Positions 54,054-63,000 of a stretch of DNA of 64,000 bases are shown here, one piece after another. Made by a program: the position numbers and the translations under genes. Source of the stretch: Verrucomicrobiia bacterium (GTDB taxonomy: Bacteria > Verrucomicrobiota > Verrucomicrobiia > Palsa-1439); NCBI GenBank assembly GCA_022072455.1, contig JAJVHY010000005.1, positions 1 to 64,000 of the forward strand, in the 5' to 3' direction. Numbering within the stretch: the stretch's first letter is position 1; each line of letters starts with the position of its first letter. A model generated the notes under the pieces. The model searched no databases. It was not told where the DNA came from and saw only the letters and a program-made list of their open reading frames with translations.

Positions 54054-55171
54054 CCGCGCGCGTGCGTTCGATAATAGGCGAATCCATCTACGAGGGTTTT
54101 CACGTTCTCCCACGGGACGCCGGGCGTCATGCTGCTGGAGCAACCGAGCATCAACCCGGTCTTCGGGCCGTGTTCGACGAGCCACGCCAACTCGCGTTTC
54201 ACGTCGGCCGGTGTCCCGTGCGGCAAGGTGCGCGTCACTGACACGCCGGCAATGATGAAGAGATCGTCGCCATCCCGGGTTTTCAGCCGGCAGATCTTCT
54301 CGTAGTCCATGCCGTCCTCGTACTGGAATCCTTGGAAACCCTTGAGACCGACTTCGAGCAGCCGCGGGATCATTTGCATCAGATTGCCGTCACAATGCCA
54401 GATCAGTTTCACGTCGGTCTTCAAGAGCGGTTCGAGGCAGCGAGCGAAATGCGGCAACCACAATCTGTCGAGCGCCTTGATGTCCACCAGCGTGCCCCGC
54501 GAGTCGGCCATGTCGTGGTCGAGCCGGTACAGCGGCGGCAAGCCACCTTCCCGGTAGGCGCGCGCGACGGCGCGGTTGTTCAGCAACGACAAATCGGCCG
54601 CCAACGCGAAATGCCGCTCGATGATCTCGGGATACAGCGCGAACGCCATGAAGTAATACTCGTAGCCATACCGGCTGTAGTCGAAACTGGGAAACCAGAC
54701 GAAGCCATAGCCGCTCTTGAGCATGTTCGGGCCGAGGACGCGTTGGATCTCGGTCTCGCTGCGGAGGATTTGTTGGACGCGCGCGGTTTCGTCAAACCCG
54801 GCGATGGCTTGCCGGAGGCGCGGGAAGATAAACCGCTCGAAATGTTCGACGACGGCTTCGGGTGAATCAATCACGATGCCGTCGCAGACGATCTGTTGCG
54901 CGCCGGTGGTGGCACTGGCCGGTGTGTCCGCTTGATAACCGTGGACTCCCATCGAAAGCGGATTCTCCGGGATCCACTGATCCACGAGACAAACGCCGAT
55001 GTTCTCGTACATCCGGTGATAGGTCGCCACCGGGTCGCGCTGATAACTACCGGCCGGCAGGCCGGCCAGGCGGTTAATGACCGACCACTCCATCGGGTTG
55101 ATCAGCCAGAGCGGGATGCCGCGAGCGGGTTTGCCGAGAATCGTGTCGAGGGCGAGCTGGGCGCGATTCAT
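54050..55171 (-). CDS. Uroporphyrinogen-decarboxylase-fold protein
   Basis: A 373-residue protein of the UroD/methyltransferase (MtaA-like) superfamily: MNRAQLALDTILGKPARGIPLWLINP start, DGIVIDSPEAV, RLDHDMADSRGTLV, IWHCDGN near 265 and LGCSSSMTPGVPWEN near 345. The Arg/Asp set of true haem-pathway UroD is not obvious, and the HxCx(n)C Zn motif of corrinoid methyltransferases is also incomplete. Members in sugar clusters of PVC bacteria are uncharacterised. It overlaps the PhyH gene by 4 bases. Confidence 0.75.
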   Translation of the reverse strand: MNRAQLALDTILGKPARGIPLWLINPMEWSVINRLAGLPAGSYQRDPVATYHRMYENIGVCLVDQWIPENPLSMGVHGYQADTPASATTGAQQIVCDGIVIDSPEAVVEHFERFIFPRLRQAIAGFDETARVQQILRSETEIQRVLGPNMLKSGYGFVWFPSFDYSRYGYEYYFMAFALYPEIIERHFALAADLSLLNNRAVARAYREGGLPPLYRLDHDMADSRGTLVDIKALDRLWLPHFARCLEPLLKTDVKLIWHCDGNLMQMIPRLLEVGLKGFQGFQYEDGMDYEKICRLKTRDGDDLFIIAGVSVTRTLPHGTPADVKRELAWLVEHGPKTGLMLGCSSSMTPGVPWENVKTLVDGFAYYRTHARG

Positions 55172-55893
55172 TGCCGCTGGTAGGCGATGGCATACGCGCA
55201 CTTGTGGGTGCCGGAACGATTCGGTTCGGCGCGATGCCACGTGTAGTTGGTGAAGAACGCGCCGTCGCCAGGCGACATCGGCAACAGGACTTCTTTCGAG
55301 AAATCAATCTGCGCAAACGGAATCCGGTGCCGCTGAAACGCCTGCCCGGTCGTCGCGCTGTGGTAGGACGGTTCGTCAAAATACTGTTCGTGCGGCGTCA
55401 ACGTCCATGACTTGTGCGTGCCCGGCAACATCCCCAGCGCGATGGCGTCCTGGCCGACTTCGTCGAGCGCGATCCAGCAGTTGCAACCCAGCTCGGGCTT
55501 GAGTTGCCAGTAATACGAGTCCTGATGGTAGAAGGACTGGCCATCGATGGCTTTGTTCTTGATGAGCGCCTGATCTGTGAATCGCTTCACCGGCCCGCCG
55601 AGCAGTTGCGCCATCGCGGCCTGCAAGTTCGGATGATCGGCGACGCCGCGGAAGACCGCCTCCTGGCTTGCCGGCGATTGGACGCCGACCGGGATCAGCT
55701 GCCCTTTCGCGTTCCGGTATTTCGCCGGGTCGAGGACTTGAAAGTGTTTCTTGCCCCACGCCGGTTCGTCTTCGAGCAATTCGAGCAACCGCGTGCGCAC
55801 CGCTGCCACGGCGTCGCGGGGAATCAGGTCGCGCACCACCGTGTAGCCTTCGTCACGATACTGCTGTTGTTGTTGGGAAGTGATTGGAATCAT
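55168..55893 (-). CDS. Phytanoyl-CoA-dioxygenase-family protein
   Basis: A 241-residue Fe(II)/2-oxoglutarate-dependent oxygenase of the PhyH family, with a double-stranded beta-helix. Metal ligands His123 and Asp125 (FYHQDSYYW) and His220 (TWHRAEPNRSG) are present. The Arg that normally binds 2-oxoglutarate in the NxSxxxR pattern appears as Lys231. The substrate is unknown; it may hydroxylate a sugar or glycan-linked group. First gene of a pair with the UroD-like protein, divergent from the AraC regulator (70-base gap). Confidence 0.85.
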   Translation of the reverse strand: MIPITSQQQQQYRDEGYTVVRDLIPRDAVAAVRTRLLELLEDEPAWGKKHFQVLDPAKYRNAKGQLIPVGVQSPASQEAVFRGVADHPNLQAAMAQLLGGPVKRFTDQALIKNKAIDGQSFYHQDSYYWQLKPELGCNCWIALDEVGQDAIALGMLPGTHKSWTLTPHEQYFDEPSYHSATTGQAFQRHRIPFAQIDFSKEVLLPMSPGDGAFFTNYTWHRAEPNRSGTHKCAYAIAYQRQ

Positions 55894-55963
55894 GCCGGCA
55901 GGCTACCACTCCGCCGCCGGATGAGAATGGACAACGCCCCTGCAAAACCTGTAGTTTTTCAAC

Positions 55964-56800
55964 ATGCTTGACCGTCCGCTTTATGAATCCCGGTTCGGCC
56001 TCCGCCTGCTCTACTGTGGCCGGTATGTTTGCGAGCCGAATTGGCGGATTGAGTCCGACCGGCTGCCCGGTGGCCTCATCGGATTCTTCTACGTCGAACG
56101 CAACGGCTGTTGGGTGGAGATCAATGGCCGCCGGGTCAACCTCGTCCCCGGCGACCTGCAGATCCTCCGCGGTGGCGCGCCGTTTCGGATGGGACACGCC
56201 CCGGCGCGGCCGCTCACGGCGTTGAGCCTCGCGCTGGCGGTCGAACAAGGCGCTGTGCCCAACCTGCTGCAGCAACGGAAATTTGCCTCGCGCTACCGGT
56301 TGCGCGAGCCGCGCCGGTATCGGGAAGCGTTCGACGCAGTGTTGACGGCGTTGCAGAGTCCGGTGCCGACGCGCGATTGGGCGGTCAACGCGGCGGTGTT
56401 GCAGTGGCTGATCGTGGTGCTGGAGGAAACCAACGCGCCGTTGCAGCCGCACAGCGAGGCCGGGCACAGCGGTGTGGATCGCGTCTTTTTTGCGCAGGCG
56501 TGGGCCAACGCGCGGCTGGCCTCGGTGATCACGCTGGCCGAGTGGGCGCGCGCGACGGGTTGGCATCCGGTGCATTTCGCTCGGGTGTTCAAGCAACAAA
56601 CCGGCCTCAATCCCATCCGCTGGCTCGAAGAACGTCGCATGGCTGCCGCCCGGCAATACTTGTCCGGCACCAGCAAGACGGTCAGCGAAATTGCGGAAGC
56701 AATCGGGTATACCGATCCCTTCTATTTCTCGCGGGTGTTTCGCAAGCACTACGGCCAGCCGCCGCGCCGGTATCGGACGCTGAGTTTCAATGGGAGCTAA
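55964..56800 (+). CDS. AraC-family transcriptional regulator
   Basis: A 278-residue regulator: N-terminal cupin-like sensor (about 10-110) and a C-terminal double helix-turn-helix (LAEWARATGWHPVHFARVFKQ...; VSEIAEAIGYTDPFYFSRVFRKHYG). It is divergent from the PhyH/UroD pair and is followed by a GxDLY-SGNH gene after 2 bases, so it very probably controls the surrounding glycan genes. The likely inducer is a sugar; which one is not shown. Confidence 0.93.
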   Translation: MLDRPLYESRFGLRLLYCGRYVCEPNWRIESDRLPGGLIGFFYVERNGCWVEINGRRVNLVPGDLQILRGGAPFRMGHAPARPLTALSLALAVEQGAVPNLLQQRKFASRYRLREPRRYREAFDAVLTALQSPVPTRDWAVNAAVLQWLIVVLEETNAPLQPHSEAGHSGVDRVFFAQAWANARLASVITLAEWARATGWHPVHFARVFKQQTGLNPIRWLEERRMAAARQYLSGTSKTVSEIAEAIGYTDPFYFSRVFRKHYGQPPRRYRTLSFNGS

Positions 56801-56802
56801 CA

Positions 56803-57882
56803 ATGAGCAAACGAATTGACGAATTGGACAAGAACTTCGCGCCGATTGAAGTGACCGGGGATGTGAGTTGGTATGACATTCGTGACTTGGAGGTGGAAGG
56901 GCGCGGGTGGCGTGATACCGAAAATTTCTACGACCGTTTACCGGCCCGCGCCAAGGGCACGGTGCGAGAGCCGGTTTGGCAACTGTCGCAGCATGCGGCC
57001 GGACTGTGTGTCCGGTTCGTCACCGACGCCCCGGCGATCTCCGCACGCTGGAAATTGCGCAACGCGAATCTCGCCATGCCGCACATGCCGGCGTCGGGGA
57101 TGAGCGGGTTGGATTTGTACGCCAAGGTGAATGGCCAGTGGGTCTGGGCCGGTGTCGGGATTCCGGGCGGCCAGGAATCCAAAGCCGTGTTGGCGCAGAA
57201 TCTCGTACCGGAACTGCGCGAGTATCTGTTGTACTTGCCGCTCTACAACGGCGTCGAATCCGTCGCCATCGGGATTGCGCCGACGGCGCAGCTGGCGCGC
57301 CCGGCCAAGCGTCCGCTGGGTTTTGTGATCTACGGGACTTCGATTGTGCAAGGCGGCTGCGCGTGCCGGGCGGGGATGGGATATCCGGAAATTCTGGCAC
57401 GAGCGCTGGATTGTCACTCCATCAATTTGGGTTTCTCCGGCAACGGGCCCATGGAGATTGAAGTGGTCCGGCTGTTGGCGGAATTGGATCCGGCGGTGTT
57501 CATCCTGGATTGTCTCCCCAATATGGGCGCGAGCCAAGTGAGCGAGCGGACTGAGCCGGCTGTGCAGACGTTGCGTACGGCGCGACCGGCAACACCGATT
57601 GTGCTGGTCGAGAACATCATCTATCAACGCGCCCCCGTCCAAATCGCCGGTACGGCGGGACACGAGGCGAAGAATATCGAGTTGAAAAAGGTCTGGCAGC
57701 GATTGCGCAAGGCGCGGGTGCCGGGCTTGTTCTACGTGCCTGCCGGCAAACTGTTGGGCACTGACAATCTCGGCACAGTGGATGGTACGCATCCAACGGA
57801 TGTCGGTTTTCTGCGGCTGGCGAAGGCGTTGGCGCCCGTCGTACGCCGGGCATTTCAGTCGCGACGGACCGTCACCCATTGA
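56803..57882 (+). CDS. SGNH/GDSL hydrolase with GxDLY domain
   Basis: A 359-residue cytoplasmic protein of the Lipase_GDSL_3 type. The N-terminal beta domain carries GLDLY (the GxDLY signature) followed by GQWVWAG; the hydrolase part has YGTSIVQGGCACRAGMGYPEIL, INLGFSGNGPMEIEV, LDCLPNM and DGTHPT with Asp-His. Such enzymes deacylate glycans. It has no signal peptide. Its last 28 bases overlap the convergent Gfo/Idh gene. Confidence 0.88.
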   Translation: MSKRIDELDKNFAPIEVTGDVSWYDIRDLEVEGRGWRDTENFYDRLPARAKGTVREPVWQLSQHAAGLCVRFVTDAPAISARWKLRNANLAMPHMPASGMSGLDLYAKVNGQWVWAGVGIPGGQESKAVLAQNLVPELREYLLYLPLYNGVESVAIGIAPTAQLARPAKRPLGFVIYGTSIVQGGCACRAGMGYPEILARALDCHSINLGFSGNGPMEIEVVRLLAELDPAVFILDCLPNMGASQVSERTEPAVQTLRTARPATPIVLVENIIYQRAPVQIAGTAGHEAKNIELKKVWQRLRKARVPGLFYVPAGKLLGTDNLGTVDGTHPTDVGFLRLAKALAPVVRRAFQSRRTVTH

Positions 57883-58835
57883 CCGCCGGCCTCGCGGGAT
57901 TGCCGGGCGGCTGCACCAACCCGGAGCGTCGCGAGCGCATCGGCCACACCACATGTCGGGATCGCTCCGGTACGGACACAGTCTGCGAACTCTTTGAGTT
58001 CCGGGATGTAACCGCGGAGGTGTAGTTGCTGGATTTGGCCGTACGGCAGGGAGAACGTGGTATGGAACAACTCACCACCGGCATCCGTGAAGGACATTTT
58101 CATCGGTTGCAGACTGCGCGGAGTCCGGTGGAATTGGATGGCGCGGCCGTCTTCCGCGATCAACAAGCCGCTAGGATGGACAATTTCCACCCGTTCATAG
58201 GGCGGCGACCAGTTGCGAAAGCCGCAGTCGCGAATACTGCCGAGGTCGCCATTGGCAAAGCGGAGCAATGTGATGGAGCCACTGCCTTCCGTCGCAGTCA
58301 GGAGCACGCTGTCAACCGGCCCAGCCAAGTACAATAGTAAATTCTGAAAGTGGCCGCCGCCAAAGTAGTACGACGCGTTGAACACCCGCGACCCTGGCTC
58401 CTCGGCGCGCCATTGGTGGAGCAGGGCGCGGAGCTTCTGGTAGACGGGCGCGTACCGGAGGCACGAGCCGACAAGGTAGGTGAGTTTCTTTTCGGTGGCG
58501 AGTTGCCGGATCCGTTCCGCGCCGGCCTCGCTATGGATGGCCGGAGTTTCGTTGAAGACAGGCTTGCCGGCTTGGAGGGCGGCGCAGGCGAGCGGTTCGT
58601 GGTCGCCAGTGCTGGCGATGATCACGGCTTCGACATTCGGATCAGCGATGAGCCGGTCGGCCCCCACATAGCAGGGGAGCCGATAGAATTCGCCGGCCGT
58701 TCGGGCGGTTTCTTCGTGGGCGGTGGCCAACGCGACGAGCCGTAAATCACCGGGGAGTTGTTCGAGGGCCGGGATCAGGACTTGCCGGGCGTGATTGCCG
58801 ACACCGATCATGCCGACTTTGAGAGGGGTTTTCAT
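57855..58835 (-). CDS. Gfo/Idh/MocA-family oxidoreductase
   Basis: A 326-residue NAD(P)-dependent enzyme with a Rossmann N-terminus (VGMIGVGNHARQV) and an alpha/beta catalytic domain. The EKP motif of the family, whose Lys is normally catalytic, reads ETP (GKPVFNETPAIHS), so the mechanism may differ or the protein may be a reductase-like regulator. The family oxidises sugars and inositols. Start ATG 58835 is used; ATG 58844 is an in-frame alternative. The gene lies just downstream of the palindromic element at 58848-58914. Confidence 0.88.
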   Translation of the reverse strand: MKTPLKVGMIGVGNHARQVLIPALEQLPGDLRLVALATAHEETARTAGEFYRLPCYVGADRLIADPNVEAVIIASTGDHEPLACAALQAGKPVFNETPAIHSEAGAERIRQLATEKKLTYLVGSCLRYAPVYQKLRALLHQWRAEEPGSRVFNASYYFGGGHFQNLLLYLAGPVDSVLLTATEGSGSITLLRFANGDLGSIRDCGFRNWSPPYERVEIVHPSGLLIAEDGRAIQFHRTPRSLQPMKMSFTDAGGELFHTTFSLPYGQIQQLHLRGYIPELKEFADCVRTGAIPTCGVADALATLRVGAAARQSREAGGQWVTVRRD

Positions 58836-58847
58836 AGTGGTCATGGG

Positions 58848-58914
58848 GTAGGGTGCGCTATAGCGCACCGTGGTGGTTGGCGTTTCGGCGGTGGTGCGCA
58901 ATAGCGCACCCTAC
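58848..58914. repeat. Inverted-repeat element (REP/MITE-like)
   Basis: A 67-bp unit with two 22-base arms (58848-58869 and 58893-58914) that are reverse complements with one mismatch; the left arm is itself palindromic around GCTATAGC. It fills the gap between the Gfo/Idh and GH130 genes. Its right end, CTAC, supplies the TAG stop of the GH130 gene. Only one copy was noticed in the window. It could work as a bidirectional terminator or be a small mobile element. Confidence 0.75.
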
Positions 58915-59828
58915 TTCAGACACCAGTCGGTGAGTTTCTTGACGGTGGTTTGGGCGAGACACATCCGCGTGTCAGCGCCGGCGTAGTAAACGTTCAACGT
59001 GCCGTCCGGCATCTCGACCGCGCCAGAGGTGAAGACGACGTTGGGGGATTGGCCCATGCACTCGTAATCTTTTTCGGCGGCGAGGATGAATTCTTTGGGA
59101 GCGGCAATGACTTGCGAGGGATCGTTCAAATCCAAAAGCATCGCGCCGAGGTAGTAATTTTCCGAGGAACAGGTCGGCGCGGTGGCGTGGTAAATCTCCA
59201 GCCAGCCATGCGGCGTCTTGATTGGGATCGTGCCGGAGCCGGCCTTGTTGGTGAACCACGCGGTCTTGGGCAGGTTCAACGGCATGGAGCGGCCCCAGAA
59301 CTCCAAGTCCGGTGAGTAACTCACCCAGAGCGAACCCCAGTTCGGGACGTTCTGCGGCCGGTCGAGACGGGCGTAGAGGCCATTGATTTTTTCCGGGAAG
59401 AGGACGGCGTTGCGGTTGGACGGCTCGCTCAAGTGCGGGAACGGTTTGAAGTGGACGAAGTCGGTTGTCGTCGCCATGCCGATGCAACAACCCCACGGAT
59501 CAAGCCACGCCGCATGGCAGACGTAGTACGTGCCTTCGAGTTTCGTGATGCGCATGTCGAACCGGTGCGCCCTGCGCGTGCGCTTCTCGGTTTCGCTGAG
59601 CGGGTACTGAATCGGCTCGGGGTTGACGTCGAAATGAATGCCATCCCGACTAGTCGCGACATGAAAGTACGTCTCGCGGTCGCACTTTTCGACGCGCAAG
59701 AGCAGGAGCACTTGGCCGTTGAAGATCGTCGCGCCGGCATTGAACACAGTGTAGCAGCGGAACGGCATTTGGTCCGGCGTCAGGATCGGATTACCGGCGT
59801 AGCGTTCGAGCGGGAGATCAATTTTCAT
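58911..59828 (-). CDS. GH130 family glycoside phosphorylase or hydrolase
   Basis: A 305-residue five-bladed beta-propeller enzyme. GH130 motifs: RYAGNPIL start, VFNAGA, LLLLRVE, RFDMRIT with the catalytic Asp candidate, NRNAVLFPEKINGLYARLDRP, GSGTIPI with WLEIYHA, and LNVYYAGADT. The family phosphorolyses or hydrolyses beta-mannosides (mannosyl-GlcNAc, mannosyl-glucose, manno-oligosaccharides). No signal peptide. Its stop is provided by the inverted-repeat element. It fits with the alpha-galactosidases in degrading a galactomannan-like or N-glycan-like substrate. Confidence 0.92.
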   Translation of the reverse strand: MKIDLPLERYAGNPILTPDQMPFRCYTVFNAGATIFNGQVLLLLRVEKCDRETYFHVATSRDGIHFDVNPEPIQYPLSETEKRTRRAHRFDMRITKLEGTYYVCHAAWLDPWGCCIGMATTTDFVHFKPFPHLSEPSNRNAVLFPEKINGLYARLDRPQNVPNWGSLWVSYSPDLEFWGRSMPLNLPKTAWFTNKAGSGTIPIKTPHGWLEIYHATAPTCSSENYYLGAMLLDLNDPSQVIAAPKEFILAAEKDYECMGQSPNVVFTSGAVEMPDGTLNVYYAGADTRMCLAQTTVKKLTDWCLK

Positions 59829-59887
59829 CAGGGTTCTTTCGTCTACCCAAGCAGCCTAGCCGCCCGCCCGGATTGTGGCTAGGATTA

Positions 59888-59978
59888 TTCAGTCGCGGCG
59901 CTGGTGTTTTTCAGTCGGAGCACCCGCGCCGGCGGGCAGACCGCCGTTATGAAAAAGACCACAAATCGGCTGAAAAAC
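59888..59978. promoter_or_regulatory. Repeated TTCAGTCG words in the GH130-adhesin gap
   Basis: TTCAGTCG occurs at 59888-59895 and 59910-59918. An imperfect inverted copy (CGGCTGAAAAAC) is at 59967-59978, and a further direct copy is at 60055-60063 inside the next gene. They could be regulator sites in the 208-base divergent gap 59829-60036, which holds no gene. Confidence 0.35.
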
Positions 59979-60036
59979 AGAAGTAATTCATGAAGGTTTT
60001 TTGTATCCTAACCAACTAGGCGGGGGGTATTTGAAA

Positions 60037-63000
60037 ATGCATGATTTTAAGATCTTCAGTCGGAAGTTTGTCAGCTTGACCGGCCTACTCTTGGCCAGTT
60101 CACTTTTCAGTGTAACGACCTTGGCGGCGGACTACACCAACACCACGAGCGGCGGGTACAACACCACCAACACGTGGGGAGTGCTCACCAACCCCGGCAA
60201 CACCAACGTCGCCGACAATGTTGTCATCACCAATGGTGCCGTGGCCATTCAGTTTGCCTATGCCGCCAGCAACGACTTCATCAACGTCAACAACCTCGGC
60301 CTGTTCACCAACGCAACGGCGTTCGGCTTAAGTGGGGCGACGATCAGTATCAACAGTGGCGGCAATTTGCTCATTGGCAATGCGGCGAATTCCCTGTCTG
60401 GGGCGGTCGTGCGGTTGAATGGCGGGACGTTGAATTTCAATACCGAAGCCTGGAACTACGGTGTCTCAGCGGGGAGACTGGAAGTATTGGGCAACTCGAC
60501 CATTGCCGGATCCAACAATAACAACACGGCCGGTACGATCGTGAATTCAAGTTTGGATTTCCCTGTTGCTGGGAACACCTTGACGCTGCTGGGGGCCATC
60601 ACGGGCGGCACGGGGGGCTTCGCGTATCGGTTCGACAGCGTAATGGTGTCGAACAATGCCACGGTCACTTTCTCGAAAACCGGCGCAGGTGGGCCCATGA
60701 CCGCAACGTTCACCAATGTCACGATTACGAGCGGCAGCACCTTGATGGTGTCGAACCAAACGCCCGGGGCCAATACCGGCACCCTGACGTTTTTGGGCAA
60801 CAACAGCAGTTTGGTCGGCACAGTGGACGTGCGGGCGGGCGTAACCGTTGTCGCCAACGCCAGCAACGCCTTGGGCAATGCCACTGTCACGATCAACGAC
60901 GGTGGCACTTTCAGCATTGCCGCCGGGTATGCCGCCGGGCGGACGAATATCATCAATACCGGCGGGATCCTGAGTGTGACCGTGCTCAACAACGCGTTAA
61001 CCAACACGTTGGTGCAACTCAACGGTGGCCTGCTCTACTTCAACAGCGAGCCGTGGAACTCCGCGACTGGGCCGCTCGGGATCTTGCAGGTGTGGGACGA
61101 CTCGACCATCACTAATCGCAACGGCAACAACTCCGGCGGCACCATCATCAACGAGAGCCTCGACTTCACCGCCGCCAACAAAACGCTGACCCTGGCCGGC
61201 AGCATCTCAGCCAACGGTGCCATCGGTTACCGGTTCAACACCGTCACCGTTTCCAATGACGCGACGGTGGTCTTCTCGCGCACCGGGGCCGGCGCGGGGC
61301 AATTTACCACGACCTTTTCCAACATCTTCCTCTCGGCCGATAAAACACTCAGCGTGACCAATCGCAACACGTTCAACGCCGGTACCCTGACATTCTTGGG
61401 CAACAACAGCAATATGATCGGCACGGTGGACGTTCGTTCCGGCGTGACGTTGGTTACGAGTGCGAGCAACTCGCTCGGAACCGCGGCGGTTGCAGTCAAC
61501 GACGGCGCGACCTTGACGCCGACAGTCGCGTTTGGCTTGGGGAGCAGCACCACAACCATCAACAGCGGCGGCTTGCTACGCGTCCTCAATATCAATAACG
61601 CCCTGGCCGGGGCGGTGATCCGCCTCAACGGCGGCACGCTGTTCCATAATTACATTGCTGAGAACATCGCGATTGTTTTCGGCGGGGACCTTCAAGTGGC
61701 CGGTGATTCCACAATCACCAACTACACCAGTTCCGGCTCCGCGAGCGGCGGTGGCTCGTTCACCTATTCCAGTTTGGATTTCATGGCCGGCGCGCCCAAG
61801 CTGACGTTGGCCGCTGACATCACCGGCACCTCGCCGGGGATCCGCGATGTCTTCAACCGTGTGACCGTCACCAACGACGCGACCATTGTCTTCGCCAGAA
61901 CCGGTGGCCTCGGCAATTCCCTGATTGCGCAGTTATCCAACCTGACCATCACGGCCGGCACGACGCTGACCCTGACCAACTCTACCGGCGCGCTCAACAC
62001 GATTGTCCAGGTGCTGGGGACGAATAATTTTGGCGTGGTGGGCACCAATGATGTCCGGTCGGGGATCACCCTGCAGGCCGCGATGAGCAATTCGTTGGGC
62101 AGCGGCAGCATCATCGTCGGCAACGGCGCGACCCTGACGCCGACGGTGGCGTGGGGGTTGGGCACGAGCACCAGCACGATCAACACGGGCGGCTGGCTGG
62201 CGGTGGATGCTGTGCAGGGAGCGCTCAGCAACGCCACGATCCAACTCAACGGCGGCACCCTGTGGCAGCGCGGGAATATTGGCTCCTTGAGCCTGACCGT
62301 GGTGGATGGCGGCGCCATTCGCATCCTATCGTCCTCGGTCATCAGCAACTTCGCCAACGCCGGCAACGCCAACAGCGGCGGCACGTTTACGCACGCGAGT
62401 TTGGATTTCACGGCGGCTGACACAACGCTAACCCTGGCCTCGATCATTGACGGCACCGCTGGCGGGATCCGCTATCGGTTCGACAGTGTGACCGTCACCA
62501 ACAACGCGACGGTGGAGCTGGCCCGCAGCGGCAATGCCGGCTTCGGGTTGACAGTGTTGTTTTCGAACGTGACCGGCGTCGCCGGCAAGACGCTGAGTGT
62601 GACCAACTCCACCGGCAACAACGCCACGCTGACCTTTGTCGGCAACAACAACACATTCAACGGCGGCGTTGAAATTCGCGCCGGCGCGACGGTGGCCAGC
62701 GCGATGAGCAACGCGCTCGGCAGCGCGACGGTCTATGTCAACGGCGGCACCCTGCAGATTGCCAACCAGGACGGGCTGGGCGCCGCGGCGGTCGTGGTCA
62801 GCAACGGCATCGCCATCGGCAATGTGGCAACGGTGATCTACGGTGGCGACGGCGCGACCGAGCGGTCGAGTCTGGTGACTGGGAGTGGGGCTGTCTGGAC
62901 GAACATCGGGACCTTGATCATCGGCGCGGGCACGGGCCAGTCGAACAAGTTGACCGTAGCCAATGGCGGTGTCCTCTTGGCGTCGACCGCGTTGAATGTT

